The notes: generated from the letters alone by a model not told the origin. Shown: positions 9,831-20,719, counted from the first letter of the stretch. The stretch: 64,000 nucleotides of DNA from Rhizobium johnstonii 3841 (GCF_000009265.1 NC_008380.1:811501-875500), one strand, 5' to 3'. A program made the numbers and translations.

Positions 9831-10742
9831 ATGGGCAAGCTCGCGTCCGGCCTCTACAATCGCCTCGTCATCGCCATTCCCTATACTTGGCTGCTGCTGT
9901 TCTTCCTGGCGCCGTTCTTCATCGTCTTCCGCATTTCGCTGTCGACGACGGCGATCGCCATGCCGCCTTACGAGCCCGTCTTCTCACTTGCCGACGGTTG
10001 GGCCGGGCTCTGGAGCAAGATCGGAGAGCTCTCCTTCGACAATTACAGCTACCTCACCGAGGACTCGCTCTATTTCAATGCCTATGTCTCGAGCGTGGTG
10101 ATTGCCGGGATCTCCACCTTCCTGACCCTGCTGATCGCCTATCCGATTGCCTATGGCATGGCACAGGCGCCGCGCAGCATCCGTCCGACGCTGGTGATGC
10201 TGGTCATCCTGCCGTTCTGGACGAGCTTCCTGATTCGCGTCTATTCCTGGATCGCGATCCTGAAGCCGGAGGGGCTTTTCAACCAGCTTCTCCTGTCGCT
10301 GCACATCATCGACAGTCCGCTGATCATCCTCAACACCAATACCGCCGTCTATATCGGCATCGTCTATTCCTATCTGCCCTTCATGGTGTTGCCGCTCTAT
10401 TCGGCTCTGGAGAAGATGGACGGTACGCTGATCGAAGCGGCGCAGGATCTTGGTTGCACGCCGATCAAGGCCTTCTGGCGCGTCACCTTTCCGCTGTCGA
10501 TCCCCGGCGTGGTGGCCGGCTGCATGCTGGTCTTCATCCCCGCCGTCGGTGAATTCGTCATTCCCGACCTGCTCGGCGGTTCGCAGACGCTGATGATCGG
10601 CAAGACGCTCTGGAACGAATTCAACGCCAACCGCGATTGGCCGGTCTCCTCGGCGGTAGCAACGATCCTGCTGATGATCCTGGTAATCCCGATCGTCTTC
10701 TTCCAGAACGCCCAGGCCAAGGCCGAAGAGCGGGGGAAATAA
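9831..10742 (+). CDS. potH: Polyamine ABC transporter, permease (PotH-like)
   Basis: A 303-residue inner-membrane permease with six predicted helices (first at YTWLLLFFLAPFFIVFRIS, last at TILLMILVIPIVFF). The EAA loop that docks on the ATPase reads EAAQDLGCTPIKAFWRVTFPLSIPG. It starts 4 bases after the ATPase gene and is followed after 3 bases by the second permease. The N terminus carries a periplasmic stretch of about 45 residues before the second helix, usual for PotB/PotH proteins. Confidence 0.95.
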   Translation: MGKLASGLYNRLVIAIPYTWLLLFFLAPFFIVFRISLSTTAIAMPPYEPVFSLADGWAGLWSKIGELSFDNYSYLTEDSLYFNAYVSSVVIAGISTFLTLLIAYPIAYGMAQAPRSIRPTLVMLVILPFWTSFLIRVYSWIAILKPEGLFNQLLLSLHIIDSPLIILNTNTAVYIGIVYSYLPFMVLPLYSALEKMDGTLIEAAQDLGCTPIKAFWRVTFPLSIPGVVAGCMLVFIPAVGEFVIPDLLGGSQTLMIGKTLWNEFNANRDWPVSSAVATILLMILVIPIVFFQNAQAKAEERGK

Positions 10743-10745
10743 GTC

Positions 10746-11564
10746 ATGCTGAAATGGACCCGTTTCAACATCATCTCCGTCACGCTCGGCTTTGCCTTTC
10801 TCTACCTGCCGATCGTGCTGCTGGTGATCTTCTCCTTCAATGAATCGAAGCTCGTCACCGTCTGGGGCGGCTTCTCCACCAAGTGGTATGTCTCGCTGCT
10901 CTCGAACCAGGGCCTGCTCGACGCCGCCTGGGTGACGATCCGTGTCGGCCTGCTGTCGGCGACGCTCGCAACCATCCTCGGCACGATGGCGGCGCTGACG
11001 CTGGTGCGCTACACGCGCTTTCGCGGCCGCATGCTGTTTTCGGGCATGATCTACGCGCCGCTCGTCATGCCTGACGTCATCACCGGCCTGTCGCTGCTGT
11101 TGCTCTTCGTCGCGATCGGCTTCGACCGCGGCTTCTGGACGATCACGCTCGCGCATACGACGCTGACCATGTGCTTCGTCGCCGTCGTCGTGCAGTCGCG
11201 CCTGTTGAGTTTCGATCAATCGATCGAGGAAGCGGCGCAGGATCTCGGCGCGCCGCCGGTGCGGACCTTCTTCGAGATCACCTTGCCGATCATCGCCCCG
11301 GCTGTGCTCTCCGGCTGGATCCTTGCCTTCACCCTGTCGCTCGACGATCTGGTGATCGCCAGTTTCACCTCGGGGCCGGGCGCCACCACGCTGCCGATGA
11401 GGATCTACAGTCAGGTGCGCCTCGGCGTGACGCCTGAGATCAATGCGGTGTGCACGATCCTGATCGCGATCGTGACCGTTGGTGTCATCTGCGCCTCGGT
11501 CGTCACCAAGCGCCGTGAAATCCAGCGCCAGCGGGACGAGCGTGCGGCGGCCGCCGGCGCCTGA
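10746..11564 (+). CDS. potI: Polyamine ABC transporter, permease (PotI-like)
   Basis: A 272-residue permease that pairs with the preceding gene product. Six helices are visible and the EAA motif is EEAAQDLGAPPVRTFFEITLP. The conserved FNESKLVTVWGGFSTKWY segment after helix 1 is characteristic of PotC/PotI. It is the last gene of the operon. The AsmA-like gene reads toward it from the opposite strand, ending 16 bases away, and I see no obvious terminator hairpin in that short gap. Confidence 0.95.
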   Translation: MLKWTRFNIISVTLGFAFLYLPIVLLVIFSFNESKLVTVWGGFSTKWYVSLLSNQGLLDAAWVTIRVGLLSATLATILGTMAALTLVRYTRFRGRMLFSGMIYAPLVMPDVITGLSLLLLFVAIGFDRGFWTITLAHTTLTMCFVAVVVQSRLLSFDQSIEEAAQDLGAPPVRTFFEITLPIIAPAVLSGWILAFTLSLDDLVIASFTSGPGATTLPMRIYSQVRLGVTPEINAVCTILIAIVTVGVICASVVTKRREIQRQRDERAAAAGA

Positions 11565-11580
11565 TGCCGTGCGACGCGCT

Positions 11581-13473
11581 CTATTGCGCCTGAGGCGGAT
11601 TGCCGAAAAGCGGAACCGGCGAGATCACCGGGTTCGGCCATGAGCCGCCGATAAAGAACGGCAGAAGCGGCAGCTCCGCCGCCTTGGCAGGATCGGTCGC
11701 CGCCAGCGATCCGGAAAGTGCCAGCCCGTTCGACTGATAGGTGATGACGCCGGAAAGCGTCAGCGTCTGCGTGGGGCCGGCGATGCGGGCGTCGTGCATT
11801 TCGGCGGAACCGTTGGCGAAATCGGCCTGAAGGTTGAGCTGGTTGAAGGCGAAGGCGCCGCCTGCTGCCGCGCTCAGCGGAAAGAACGGTTTTTGGGCCG
11901 CCTGCGTTCGGAGCGCTGCGGCGTCGATGCCGGGGATCGTGCCTTCCCTCGTCCAGAAGTGCAGCCTGCCGGTGACGTCGGCAAGACCGGTCGTCCAGAT
12001 CGCCTTCGGCGACTGCAGGTCGAGATCGAGCGATCCGGTTGCAAGCGGCAGCGGACCCTTCAGCTGCAGGCGCTCGGCAAGGGCTGCGAAGTCGGCATTG
12101 CGGATCGACAGCCGCAGCTTGCCGCCGCCGTCGAAGTCGCGCTGCGTCGCTTCCAGATGCGCGGTCATTTCACCGCCTTCGAACTGGCTGTCGCCAATAT
12201 CGAATTTCGCCTCGCCGCCGGCAACGATCATGCTGGCGCCGACATCGGAAAGCTCGAAGAGACCCATCTGCGCGCGCCGCGCCGAAAGCCTGACGTCGAC
12301 ATCGAGCACCCGCAACGGTCCGCTGATGCCGGCGGAGATTTCCTCCGCCTCGCCGGCGGCGAGCCTGAGCGCGAAGGCGTCGAGGAACGGCTTGAGGTTC
12401 ATCTGGTCGAAGGCAAGCGTGCCGCCGATCTTCGGTCGTTTGCCGGGTTGGGTAAAAAGGTCCATCACCCCGGTGGCGCTCGCTTCGTTCAGCGAGAGGC
12501 TGAGATTGTTGAAACGCAGCCCGTTGCCCGACGACATGATGTCGGATTCCAGCGAGGCGCTCTTCAGCGTTGCGATGCCGGGGATCGATTTGCCCGACCA
12601 TGTCAGAAGTGCGGGCACATCGGGAATGCTGGCGGTGATATTGCCGGAAAGGGTCGAAAGATTGGCGATGCTGGCAATGCCCTGGAAGTGCGCGGTCAAA
12701 AGGTTCGATGTGAGCGACGTCCGTGTCTCGGCATTCCTGCCGGCAAAGGCGAGCAGCGGCTGGCGCGAGGCGAAATCGACTTTCAGGTCCTCGCCGTTGA
12801 TACGGGCGATGACCACCGCCGAGATCGCGCCGGATAGTCTCGGCCAGGCGATATCGGCGGTGACGCTGTCGAAATGATAGGTCCTGGCGGACTTGATGTC
12901 GGTGACCACAAGCGTGCCGTCCTCGACGGTCACCGCGCCGATCTCGGCATCGAGATCGGGATCGAGCACCTCGGCTCCGTTTTCGTAACGTACGCCGCTG
13001 ATCGCGCGTGCCAGCAGGCCGGCATAACTCCAGTCGATCAGCCCTTTTTCGTCGCGCGTCAGCGCCAGGTTGGGGCGCACCAGGTGGAATTCGTGGAAGC
13101 TCGTCCGGCCTCTCAACGCGTCGATGAGGCTGAAATCGGCCGACAGGCTTTCGATGCTGCCGAGCAGCTTGTCGCCGCTTTCGCGCGGTTGGCGGATGGT
13201 GATCTGGTTCAGCGTGATGCGTGGCGTCGGCCAGAATTCGAGAACCGGACTACCTTTGATTTCGGCATGGTAGCCGGTCCATTTGGACAGCGTGTCCTCG
13301 ATGCCGGAGCGCACGAAGCCGGTCGAGATGAGATAGGGTGCGGCAACCCTGAGCGCCACGAAAAGCGCCAGCGCGATCAGCAGGAACACCGTCGACAGGC
13401 GGGCGAAGGCCGGAAGCCAGCGCGAAACGGGTCCGATCTTCCTGCGCCACCTGCGATGTCTTGACGTGCTCAT
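11581..13473 (-). CDS. AsmA-family protein
   Basis: A 630-residue protein with one N-terminal membrane anchor (about residues 25-50, STVFLLIALALFVALRVAA) and a large periplasmic part. The region after the helix (GYHAEIKGSPVLEFWPTPRITLNQITI) is the AsmA N-terminal domain; the C-terminal part with repeated beta-rich segments fits the AsmA_2 domain. AsmA-like proteins are related to bridge-type lipid transfer proteins and affect outer-membrane assembly. The ATG at 13473 has GGCGGAGATC directly before it; an in-frame ATG five codons earlier does not. It is monocistronic here and convergent with the polyamine transporter operon. Confidence 0.85.
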   Translation of the reverse strand: MSTSRHRRWRRKIGPVSRWLPAFARLSTVFLLIALALFVALRVAAPYLISTGFVRSGIEDTLSKWTGYHAEIKGSPVLEFWPTPRITLNQITIRQPRESGDKLLGSIESLSADFSLIDALRGRTSFHEFHLVRPNLALTRDEKGLIDWSYAGLLARAISGVRYENGAEVLDPDLDAEIGAVTVEDGTLVVTDIKSARTYHFDSVTADIAWPRLSGAISAVVIARINGEDLKVDFASRQPLLAFAGRNAETRTSLTSNLLTAHFQGIASIANLSTLSGNITASIPDVPALLTWSGKSIPGIATLKSASLESDIMSSGNGLRFNNLSLSLNEASATGVMDLFTQPGKRPKIGGTLAFDQMNLKPFLDAFALRLAAGEAEEISAGISGPLRVLDVDVRLSARRAQMGLFELSDVGASMIVAGGEAKFDIGDSQFEGGEMTAHLEATQRDFDGGGKLRLSIRNADFAALAERLQLKGPLPLATGSLDLDLQSPKAIWTTGLADVTGRLHFWTREGTIPGIDAAALRTQAAQKPFFPLSAAAGGAFAFNQLNLQADFANGSAEMHDARIAGPTQTLTLSGVITYQSNGLALSGSLAATDPAKAAELPLLPFFIGGSWPNPVISPVPLFGNPPQAQ

Positions 13474-13556
13474 GATCTCCGCCGGCAAATTCAGCCGGTC
13501 ATCCCGTTATGCGCTGATTTCGCCGGATATAGGAAATATCAGGCATATGCAAATCC

Positions 13557-13668
13557 CTACAGCGCCGCGCGTCTTTTCAGACGCGCAAAGGACGCTGTAG
13601 CACTTTCAATTAAATAGTTGGAGCATGATGTCGTCCGAAAATCGCTCGCACTTTTCGACATCATACTC
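13557..13668. repeat. Composite rhizobial palindromic repeat element
   Basis: Two palindromes lie in tandem between the AsmA-like gene and acetoacetyl-CoA synthetase. The first (13557-13600) nests CTACAGCG/CGCTGTAG around GCGCGTCT/AGACGCGC with a 4-base loop. The second (13621-13668) is GAGCATGATGTCG paired with CGACATCATACTC, one mismatch. Mosaic palindromes of this type are common between rhizobial genes. The second is related to the decayed copy at 4090. Confidence 0.75.
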
Positions 13669-13748
13669 TGGGCGTCGGATCGCGTCGGTTCCACGCTTTA
13701 TAATGCAATGCAGCATGGTATAAGGACGGCATTGGGGAGGAGGATTGA

Positions 13749-15701
<1,953 letters not shown>

Positions 15702-15886
15702 CAGCGATCGCACATTACAAGCTTTCACCCTTTATCAATTTCCTGTCATGGAAACCTTTCGTTAAGAAAGGTTTGTCAAAGGTGAAGCTAACTTGGGGGC
15801 CGCACATGAACGATGCGGCCTGGGGCCTTCGGGCCTCCGAAACATGACGTTGATCGACTGAGCTCTTGTTGAACAGCACCAAATTC

Positions 15887-15912
15887 AAAGGCGGCCTCTT
15901 GGCTGCCTTTTC
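15887..15912. terminator. Bidirectional terminator between convergent genes
   Basis: AAAGGC-G-GCC-TCTT-GGC-T-GCCTTT forms a stem flanked by A-rich and T-rich sides, between the stop of acetoacetyl-CoA synthetase (15701) and that of the histidine kinase (15917). A second stem, GGCCGCA/TGCGGCC, lies near 15800-15823. The remaining 200 bases of this gap show no gene. Confidence 0.6.
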
Positions 15913-15916
15913 TTTA

Positions 15917-18900
15917 TCAACCGGCCAGCACCCGCTGCGACGGGAAGGTGATCTCGACGAGCGTGCCCTCGTTCGGCGCCGAATTGATCGAGAAGGTCGC
16001 TCGGTTGGCATCCACCATCGCCTTGGTCAGCGGCAGGCCGAGCCCGGTGCCGTCGCCGCGATGACGCGATTGGGTCGAGGAGACCTGCCGGAACGGCTTC
16101 ATCGCCTGGTCGAGCTCGCTGCGCGTCATGCCGATGCCGGTATCGCGGACCCTGAGGACAACGCTGCCATTCGCCTCATAGGACGTCGAAACGACGATTT
16201 GCCCGCCTGATGGCGTGAAGCGGATGGCGTTCGACAGGATGTTGAGCGCGATCTGCTTGATCGAGCGCAGATCCGCCACGACCTCGGGCACGGCATGCGA
16301 CAGCGCCGTGCGGATGATGACGCGCTGGCTGTTCGCCTGCGGTTGCACCAGAGCCACGGCCTCGGAGACCGCCTCGTTGAGGCCGACGGCGGCAAAATCG
16401 AGATCCATCTCGCCCGCCTCGATCTTCGAAATGTCGAGCAGGTCGTTGACGATATCGAGGACGTGCCGGCCGGAGCGGCCGATGTCGTTGGCATATTCGA
16501 TATAACGCGGATGGCCGATCGGCCCGAAGCGCTCACCGGCCATCATGTCGGAAAAGCCGATGATGGCGTTGAGCGGCGTGCGGATCTCGTGGCTGACGCG
16601 GGCGAGGAAATCGGTCTTATGGGCGTTGGCGGTTTCGGCCGCACCCTTGGCGTTGCGCAGCTCGTCCTCGGTGCGCTTCCACTGGGTAATATCGCGGATG
16701 ACGGCGCAATAGCCGTTGGAGGATGTCAGCTGGCCCATCGTCATGAACAGCGGCACGAAACCGCCGGCGGCCTCGCGGCCGATCACTTCGCGCCCGTCGT
16801 TCAACACGCTTGCCACGCCATGGTCGGAGAGGCCGTTCAGATAGTCGATGACTGCCTTCTGGCTCTCATGGGCAAACAGCATGACGAAGGGTTTGCCGCG
16901 TGTCTCCTGTTCGTCGTAATTGAAAAGCGCGCTGGCCGACCGGTTCATCGAGCGGATGTCGCCCTCCGTGCCGATGACGACGACGCCGTCGGTCGCCGTT
17001 TCCAGGATCGAGCGCAATTCTTCCACTTCGACCTGGAGTTTGGCGACCTTCTCGACCATCCGCTCGGGGCGGCCTTCAGAGCGGCCTTCAGAGCGGCCCT
17101 CGGACCGGCCATCGGTCCGGTTTGCGTCGCTGCGGCCATCTTCCTTGCCTTCCACCGGCATCAGCGCCAGCATCAGGGCGTTGGCGTCTTCCCAGCGCAC
17201 CGACTGCAGCCGCGCGGTTACCGGCGCCAGCGTATCGTCGGCCTTGACGAGCATCATGGTGCCGGAGCCTGCGGCCTTCTCCTCAAGTTCGCGGCGCTGC
17301 AGCAGGGCTTCGATGCCGCCCACTTCGCGCAATGCCTCGAGCGAACCGTAGCCCGTCAACCGCATGAATTCCGGATTGGCATGGATCAGCGCATCGCCGA
17401 TATGGATGAGCACGGCAACAGGCAGTTGATCGACCGTTCCCACCGACAGCCCGTCCGTCATCTTGATGCGCGGCGGGATAAAGCTGGTGAGAACCTCGAT
17501 CTGGCTGGCCGTCTCCTCCAGCCCTTCCGTTGCCTCGTCCTCGGCGATGACAGCCGGTTCTTCGGCGGCGTCATCGTCTTCGCGCTCCGCCTCGACGGCA
17601 TTCTCGAAGATCGCTTCCTGCGGCGTGATCTCCTTGAGCGACGGTATGTCTGCGTCGTCGGCGGTGGGTGTTTCGGCCTCGAACGCTTCGGGTCCGGAGG
17701 CCTCTTCGAAGCCGGCCATTTCCGTGACGGCGGGTTCCGCCGGCACCGTGGCGCTGGGTTCCATCGGCGCCGAGGCGGCAGGTTCTTCCTTGCGGGTGCC
17801 GAAGGCTTCGAGCCGTTTGGCGATCTCGCGGAAATTGGCCTGTTCGGCAGCCGTCAGTCCGGCGCCGCTGTTGTGGAGCTGAACGATCTTGTCGGAGAAA
17901 CGGCGATTGGGCGTTTCCGAAATCCGAAGCGCCGGCGGCTCTTGCGGAAGTTCCGCTACCGGCTCGGCGGCGGAAACGTCGCCGGCATCGGCGCTGCCTT
18001 CCGCTTTTTCTGCAGCACTTTCCTGGGCAGGTGTCTCGATGGCCGCCTGCTCGGTAGAAATCTCTTCCGGCGCTGGCTCCGTCTGTGGTTCGCTTGCCGT
18101 AACCGCCTGATCCTCGACCTCCTGCGTCGGGGCGGGATCGATCACGGGCTCTTCAAGTACTGTCTCCGCTTCGTGTGCCACCTCGGCAATGGTCTCGGCG
18201 GGCGGGCCGAGGCTCGCTGCATCATGGCCGATTCCATCAGGGCCGAGTGTCAGGCCGAGCGCCAGCGGATCTTCCTGCGCATCGGAAAGCCGCACGACGC
18301 CGAAGCCGCGGAAGCCATCGAAGTCGCGGTTGCGGGTATAGGTGGGCAGCGCCGCCAGATCGACCGGAACGACGAGGCTGGTGCCTTCGACCGGCCAGAG
18401 GATCGTCTTGCCCGACCATGTGTCGCGGCGGGCGAGCGCCTCGGAAAGCTTGCCGTCAGGATCGAGATTGAAGAGGGCGGCGACGTCGCCGAAGGGAGAG
18501 CCGATGATGTCGGACGCATGCGGACCGACGGCCTCGGCAAATTCGTGGCTGACCTCGGTGAACCGGCCTTCGGCGTCGATCTTCCAGACGAAGCGCGTAG
18601 CGCGGCTGTTCGGTCTGAAGACGAAGCCGGGCTCAGCCGCAAGCTGAGGGGCAGGGGGCACGTCGGCGACCACAAGCGTTGCGATGACGGGCTCTTCATG
18701 GACCACTTCCGGCGTGTCTTCGATAGGCGTTTCGCTGGCTTCGGCAGGCAGTTCCGCCGTCGTCAGCGTTTCCACCGTCTCCGCAATGGAGGCCACATCG
18801 TCCTCGATGACCGCGGCGGGCTCGGAGGCCTCATCCGCGCCGCTATCGATCATGTCGCCATCGCTCTCCGGCTTCGCATCCGCGGCAGGGTGCGTCTCTT

Positions 18901-19849
18901 CAATCGCCTCCTCTGCGGATGCCGCGGCTGTTTCGGCGGGCTGTTCGCTTTCGCCGGCGATCTCCTCGAGAGTCTCCTCTACCTCTTCGATCCCGGAGAC
19001 CGCGTCGATGATTTCGGTGAAGCCTGTAGCGGCGACAGGTTCGTCCTGAAGCGCTTCGGCCGGCGGCGCGCTTTCTTCCTGTGCGGGCGCATCGACCGGG
19101 TCGAGCGCGGGCGCATCGACGGGATCGAGCGTGGGCGCATCGACTGGATCGAGCGCGGGCGCGTCCAGCGGGTCGAGATGACCGATCGCGGTCTCCACCG
19201 CAAAGAGCAGATTGAGCGCCGGATCGTCGCTGAGCTTGCCGACCGCGGCCGGAAGATTGCCTCTGCCGGTCGCGACAGGTCGCTTCACCAATCGGTCGGG
19301 ATGGGCGCCGGCAAGGTTGATCAAGGTCTTTGCCGTCTGCTCGGAGATCCCGAGCGAGGCAAAGCCCGGCGAAGCCGCGATGACCTCGCCATTGGCGCCG
19401 ATCACCGCCATATGCGTGTCGGGATCATCAAGTCCCTGCAGCATCTGGGCCGCCGATGCGCCGGCCGCGAGCGGCTTTGCCGAGGCCGGCACCGAAAACA
19501 GGATGGCCTTTTCGCCCTGGGAAAGCCGGATCAGTTCGGCCGCCGCCTGCACCTGTGCACGCTGGAAGCCCTTCGCAACGCGGATCATCAGGCTGCGGCT
19601 GTCGCCGATATCGGTCAACTGGCGTGCCGCCGTTTCCAGCTGGCGGAAGGTGATGTCGGTGCGGTCGACCCCCTGATCGAGCAGGTCATAGACTGCCGAA
19701 TGGCCGAAAAGCTCCGCACCCGCACCGTTCGCCCAGAGCAGGCGCGCAAGATCGGCCGAAAACAGCACCATGGCCTCGCCGCGTGAAAAGCGTTCCCGCA
19801 CCCGTGCATGCACGGCGATATCGATGAACGGATATTGGACTGCGGGCAT
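15917..19849 (-). CDS. PAS-containing sensor histidine kinase of the PdhS/PleC-DivJ family
   Basis: A 1310-residue kinase. An N-terminal PAS-like region (about 1-230) is followed by a long Ala/Glu/Pro-rich acidic stretch interrupted by another PAS-like segment (about 405-520). PAS domains then lie near residues 795-850 and 940-1060. The His-containing DHp helix is FLARVSHEIRTPLNAIIGFS near residue 1083, and the HATPase ends with GDGTGLGLPLTK. There is no receiver domain, so it should pass phosphate to a DivK-like regulator, as PdhS kinases of Brucella and Sinorhizobium do in cell-cycle and polarity control. No predicted membrane helix, consistent with a soluble PdhS. Two DNA tandem repeats lie in frame. 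Which PdhS paralogue it is cannot be decided here. Confidence 0.85.
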   Translation of the reverse strand: MPAVQYPFIDIAVHARVRERFSRGEAMVLFSADLARLLWANGAGAELFGHSAVYDLLDQGVDRTDITFRQLETAARQLTDIGDSRSLMIRVAKGFQRAQVQAAAELIRLSQGEKAILFSVPASAKPLAAGASAAQMLQGLDDPDTHMAVIGANGEVIAASPGFASLGISEQTAKTLINLAGAHPDRLVKRPVATGRGNLPAAVGKLSDDPALNLLFAVETAIGHLDPLDAPALDPVDAPTLDPVDAPALDPVDAPAQEESAPPAEALQDEPVAATGFTEIIDAVSGIEEVEETLEEIAGESEQPAETAAASAEEAIEETHPAADAKPESDGDMIDSGADEASEPAAVIEDDVASIAETVETLTTAELPAEASETPIEDTPEVVHEEPVIATLVVADVPPAPQLAAEPGFVFRPNSRATRFVWKIDAEGRFTEVSHEFAEAVGPHASDIIGSPFGDVAALFNLDPDGKLSEALARRDTWSGKTILWPVEGTSLVVPVDLAALPTYTRNRDFDGFRGFGVVRLSDAQEDPLALGLTLGPDGIGHDAASLGPPAETIAEVAHEAETVLEEPVIDPAPTQEVEDQAVTASEPQTEPAPEEISTEQAAIETPAQESAAEKAEGSADAGDVSAAEPVAELPQEPPALRISETPNRRFSDKIVQLHNSGAGLTAAEQANFREIAKRLEAFGTRKEEPAASAPMEPSATVPAEPAVTEMAGFEEASGPEAFEAETPTADDADIPSLKEITPQEAIFENAVEAEREDDDAAEEPAVIAEDEATEGLEETASQIEVLTSFIPPRIKMTDGLSVGTVDQLPVAVLIHIGDALIHANPEFMRLTGYGSLEALREVGGIEALLQRRELEEKAAGSGTMMLVKADDTLAPVTARLQSVRWEDANALMLALMPVEGKEDGRSDANRTDGRSEGRSEGRSEGRPERMVEKVAKLQVEVEELRSILETATDGVVVIGTEGDIRSMNRSASALFNYDEQETRGKPFVMLFAHESQKAVIDYLNGLSDHGVASVLNDGREVIGREAAGGFVPLFMTMGQLTSSNGYCAVIRDITQWKRTEDELRNAKGAAETANAHKTDFLARVSHEIRTPLNAIIGFSDMMAGERFGPIGHPRYIEYANDIGRSGRHVLDIVNDLLDISKIEAGEMDLDFAAVGLNEAVSEAVALVQPQANSQRVIIRTALSHAVPEVVADLRSIKQIALNILSNAIRFTPSGGQIVVSTSYEANGSVVLRVRDTGIGMTRSELDQAMKPFRQVSSTQSRHRGDGTGLGLPLTKAMVDANRATFSINSAPNEGTLVEITFPSQRVLAG
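17069..17116. repeat. 12-bp tandem repeat inside the PdhS-type kinase gene
   Basis: Four 12-bp units of the form GCGGCCTTCAGA (two identical, one with two changes, one more diverged) encode SEGR three times and TDGR once, in a linker between PAS domains. Copy number may vary between strains without breaking the frame. Confidence 0.85.
19085..19180. repeat. 24-bp tandem repeat inside the PdhS-type kinase gene
   Basis: Four 24-bp units beginning GGGCGCATCGAC encode LDPVDAPA-type octapeptides (read on the minus strand) in the acidic linker near residues 225-255. Units differ at only a few positions, suggesting recent slippage expansion. Confidence 0.85.
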
Positions 19850-19958
19850 GTTCGAACCTTGTCGCTGTCGGCCTTCTTAAATTAACGGCTTATTAATAAC
19901 TGCGGGGCGCATGCCGGTCCAGAAGAGGAGGGGGTTTTCGGCCGGAAAGGTTAACGTC

Positions 19959-20008
19959 TTGTGCGATGCACAATAATTGTTGCAATGCACAATGAAATGT
20001 CTTATATA
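19959..20008 (+). promoter_or_regulatory. Phasin promoter with overlapping TGC/GCA palindromes
   Basis: TTGTGC-GAT-GCACAA (19959-19973) is a perfect palindrome; a second, imperfect one (ATTGTTGC-AAT-GCACAAT, 19976-19993) follows. ATGCACAAT therefore occurs twice, 19 bp apart. A sigma70-like promoter TTGCAA (19980-19985), 17-bp spacer, TATATA (20003-20008) overlaps the second palindrome, 55 bases before the phasin ATG. TGC-rich operators of this kind are bound by PhaR repressors of phasin genes; the assignment is inferred. Confidence 0.5.
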
Positions 20009-20062
20009 AGCATCATCCAACAAACGCAGGCAGCGGCTGCCTCAACCCAAAGGATGCGACCC

Positions 20063-20512
20063 ATGGCTACCATAAAGACCGACGACGTTTTTTCAATCGC
20101 TTCTTTCGACCCGTCCAAGTTCACGGAATCCTTCCGTGAATTCGCCGAAAAGGGCGCTCAGCAGTCGAAGGATGCCTATGCCAAGCTGAAGACCGCTGGC
20201 GAGGAAGCCGGCAAGACGCTCGAAGCCACCGTCCAGACGGCGCAGGCCGGCTCGGTCGAGATCGGCCTGAAGGCGATCGACATCCTGCGTATCAATTCCG
20301 AGAACTCGCTGTCGCACTTCGAAGCGCTGCTTGGCGTCAAGTCGCCGGCCGAATTCTTCGAGCTGCAGACCTCGTTCATCCGCAAGCAGGCCGAACTCAC
20401 CGTCGAGCAGGCCAAGTCGATCCAGGAAACCACCAAGCAGGTGGCCGAAAAGCTCGCAAAGCCCTCCAAGGACGCCGCCGAAAAGGCCATGGCTTCCTTC
20501 AAGGTTGCCTGA
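20063..20512 (+). CDS. Phasin family protein
   Basis: A 149-residue amphipathic, helical protein of the phasin family (pfam09361-like). It coats polyhydroxybutyrate granules and controls their size. The sequence is rich in Ala, Lys, Glu and Gln with heptad-like patterning, with family-typical segments GSVEIGLKAIDILRINSENSL and SPAEFFELQTSFIRKQAELT. The ATG at 20063 follows AAGGA; an in-frame ATG 102 bases earlier is inside the promoter palindromes and is rejected. A strong terminator follows. The promoter carries palindromes that fit PhaR control. Confidence 0.92.
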   Translation: MATIKTDDVFSIASFDPSKFTESFREFAEKGAQQSKDAYAKLKTAGEEAGKTLEATVQTAQAGSVEIGLKAIDILRINSENSLSHFEALLGVKSPAEFFELQTSFIRKQAELTVEQAKSIQETTKQVAEKLAKPSKDAAEKAMASFKVA

Positions 20513-20534
20513 TCGGTCTTTACCGATCGGAGAT

Positions 20535-20564
20535 AAAAGGCTGGACCTCGCGTCCAGCCTTTTT
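20535..20564 (+). terminator. Rho-independent terminator of the phasin gene
   Basis: AAAAGGCTGGAC/GTCCAGCCTTTT, a 12-bp stem with a 5-base loop, ends in a T-run. It lies 22 bases after the phasin stop. A smaller stem (GATCGG/CCGATC) lies between them. Confidence 0.9.
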
Positions 20565-20642
20565 GTATATTGACGAGGAATGGGGCTTGAATTCATCTCC
20601 AAGTCCTCGTATGTGACCCCCGTCGCGCCAAGCGCGATTTAT

Positions 20643-20719
20643 GCGGTTGTAGCTCAGTTGGTTAGAGCGCAGGTTTGTGGCACCTGAGGTCGGAGGTTCG
20701 AGACCCCCCAACCGTACCA
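20643..20719 (+). tRNA. tRNA-His (GTG anticodon)
   Basis: A full cloverleaf can be drawn: acceptor GCGGTTG/CAACCGT, D stem GCTC/GAGC, anticodon stem CAGGT/ACCTG with loop TTGTGGC (anticodon GTG), variable AGGTC, T arm GGAGG-TTCGAGA-CCCCC, then A73 and an encoded CCA. The first pair is G1:U72, there is no encoded G at -1 pairing with C73, and the discriminator is A. These are the known oddities of alphaproteobacterial tRNA-His. The T stem carries one A-C mismatch. Accessory DNA begins just behind it. Confidence 0.93.

Noticed and set aside
16295..19786. 1163-codon ORF antisense to the PdhS-type kinase
   Set aside because: Arg/Gly/Asp-rich low-complexity product, no domain, mirrors codon bias of the kinase gene.
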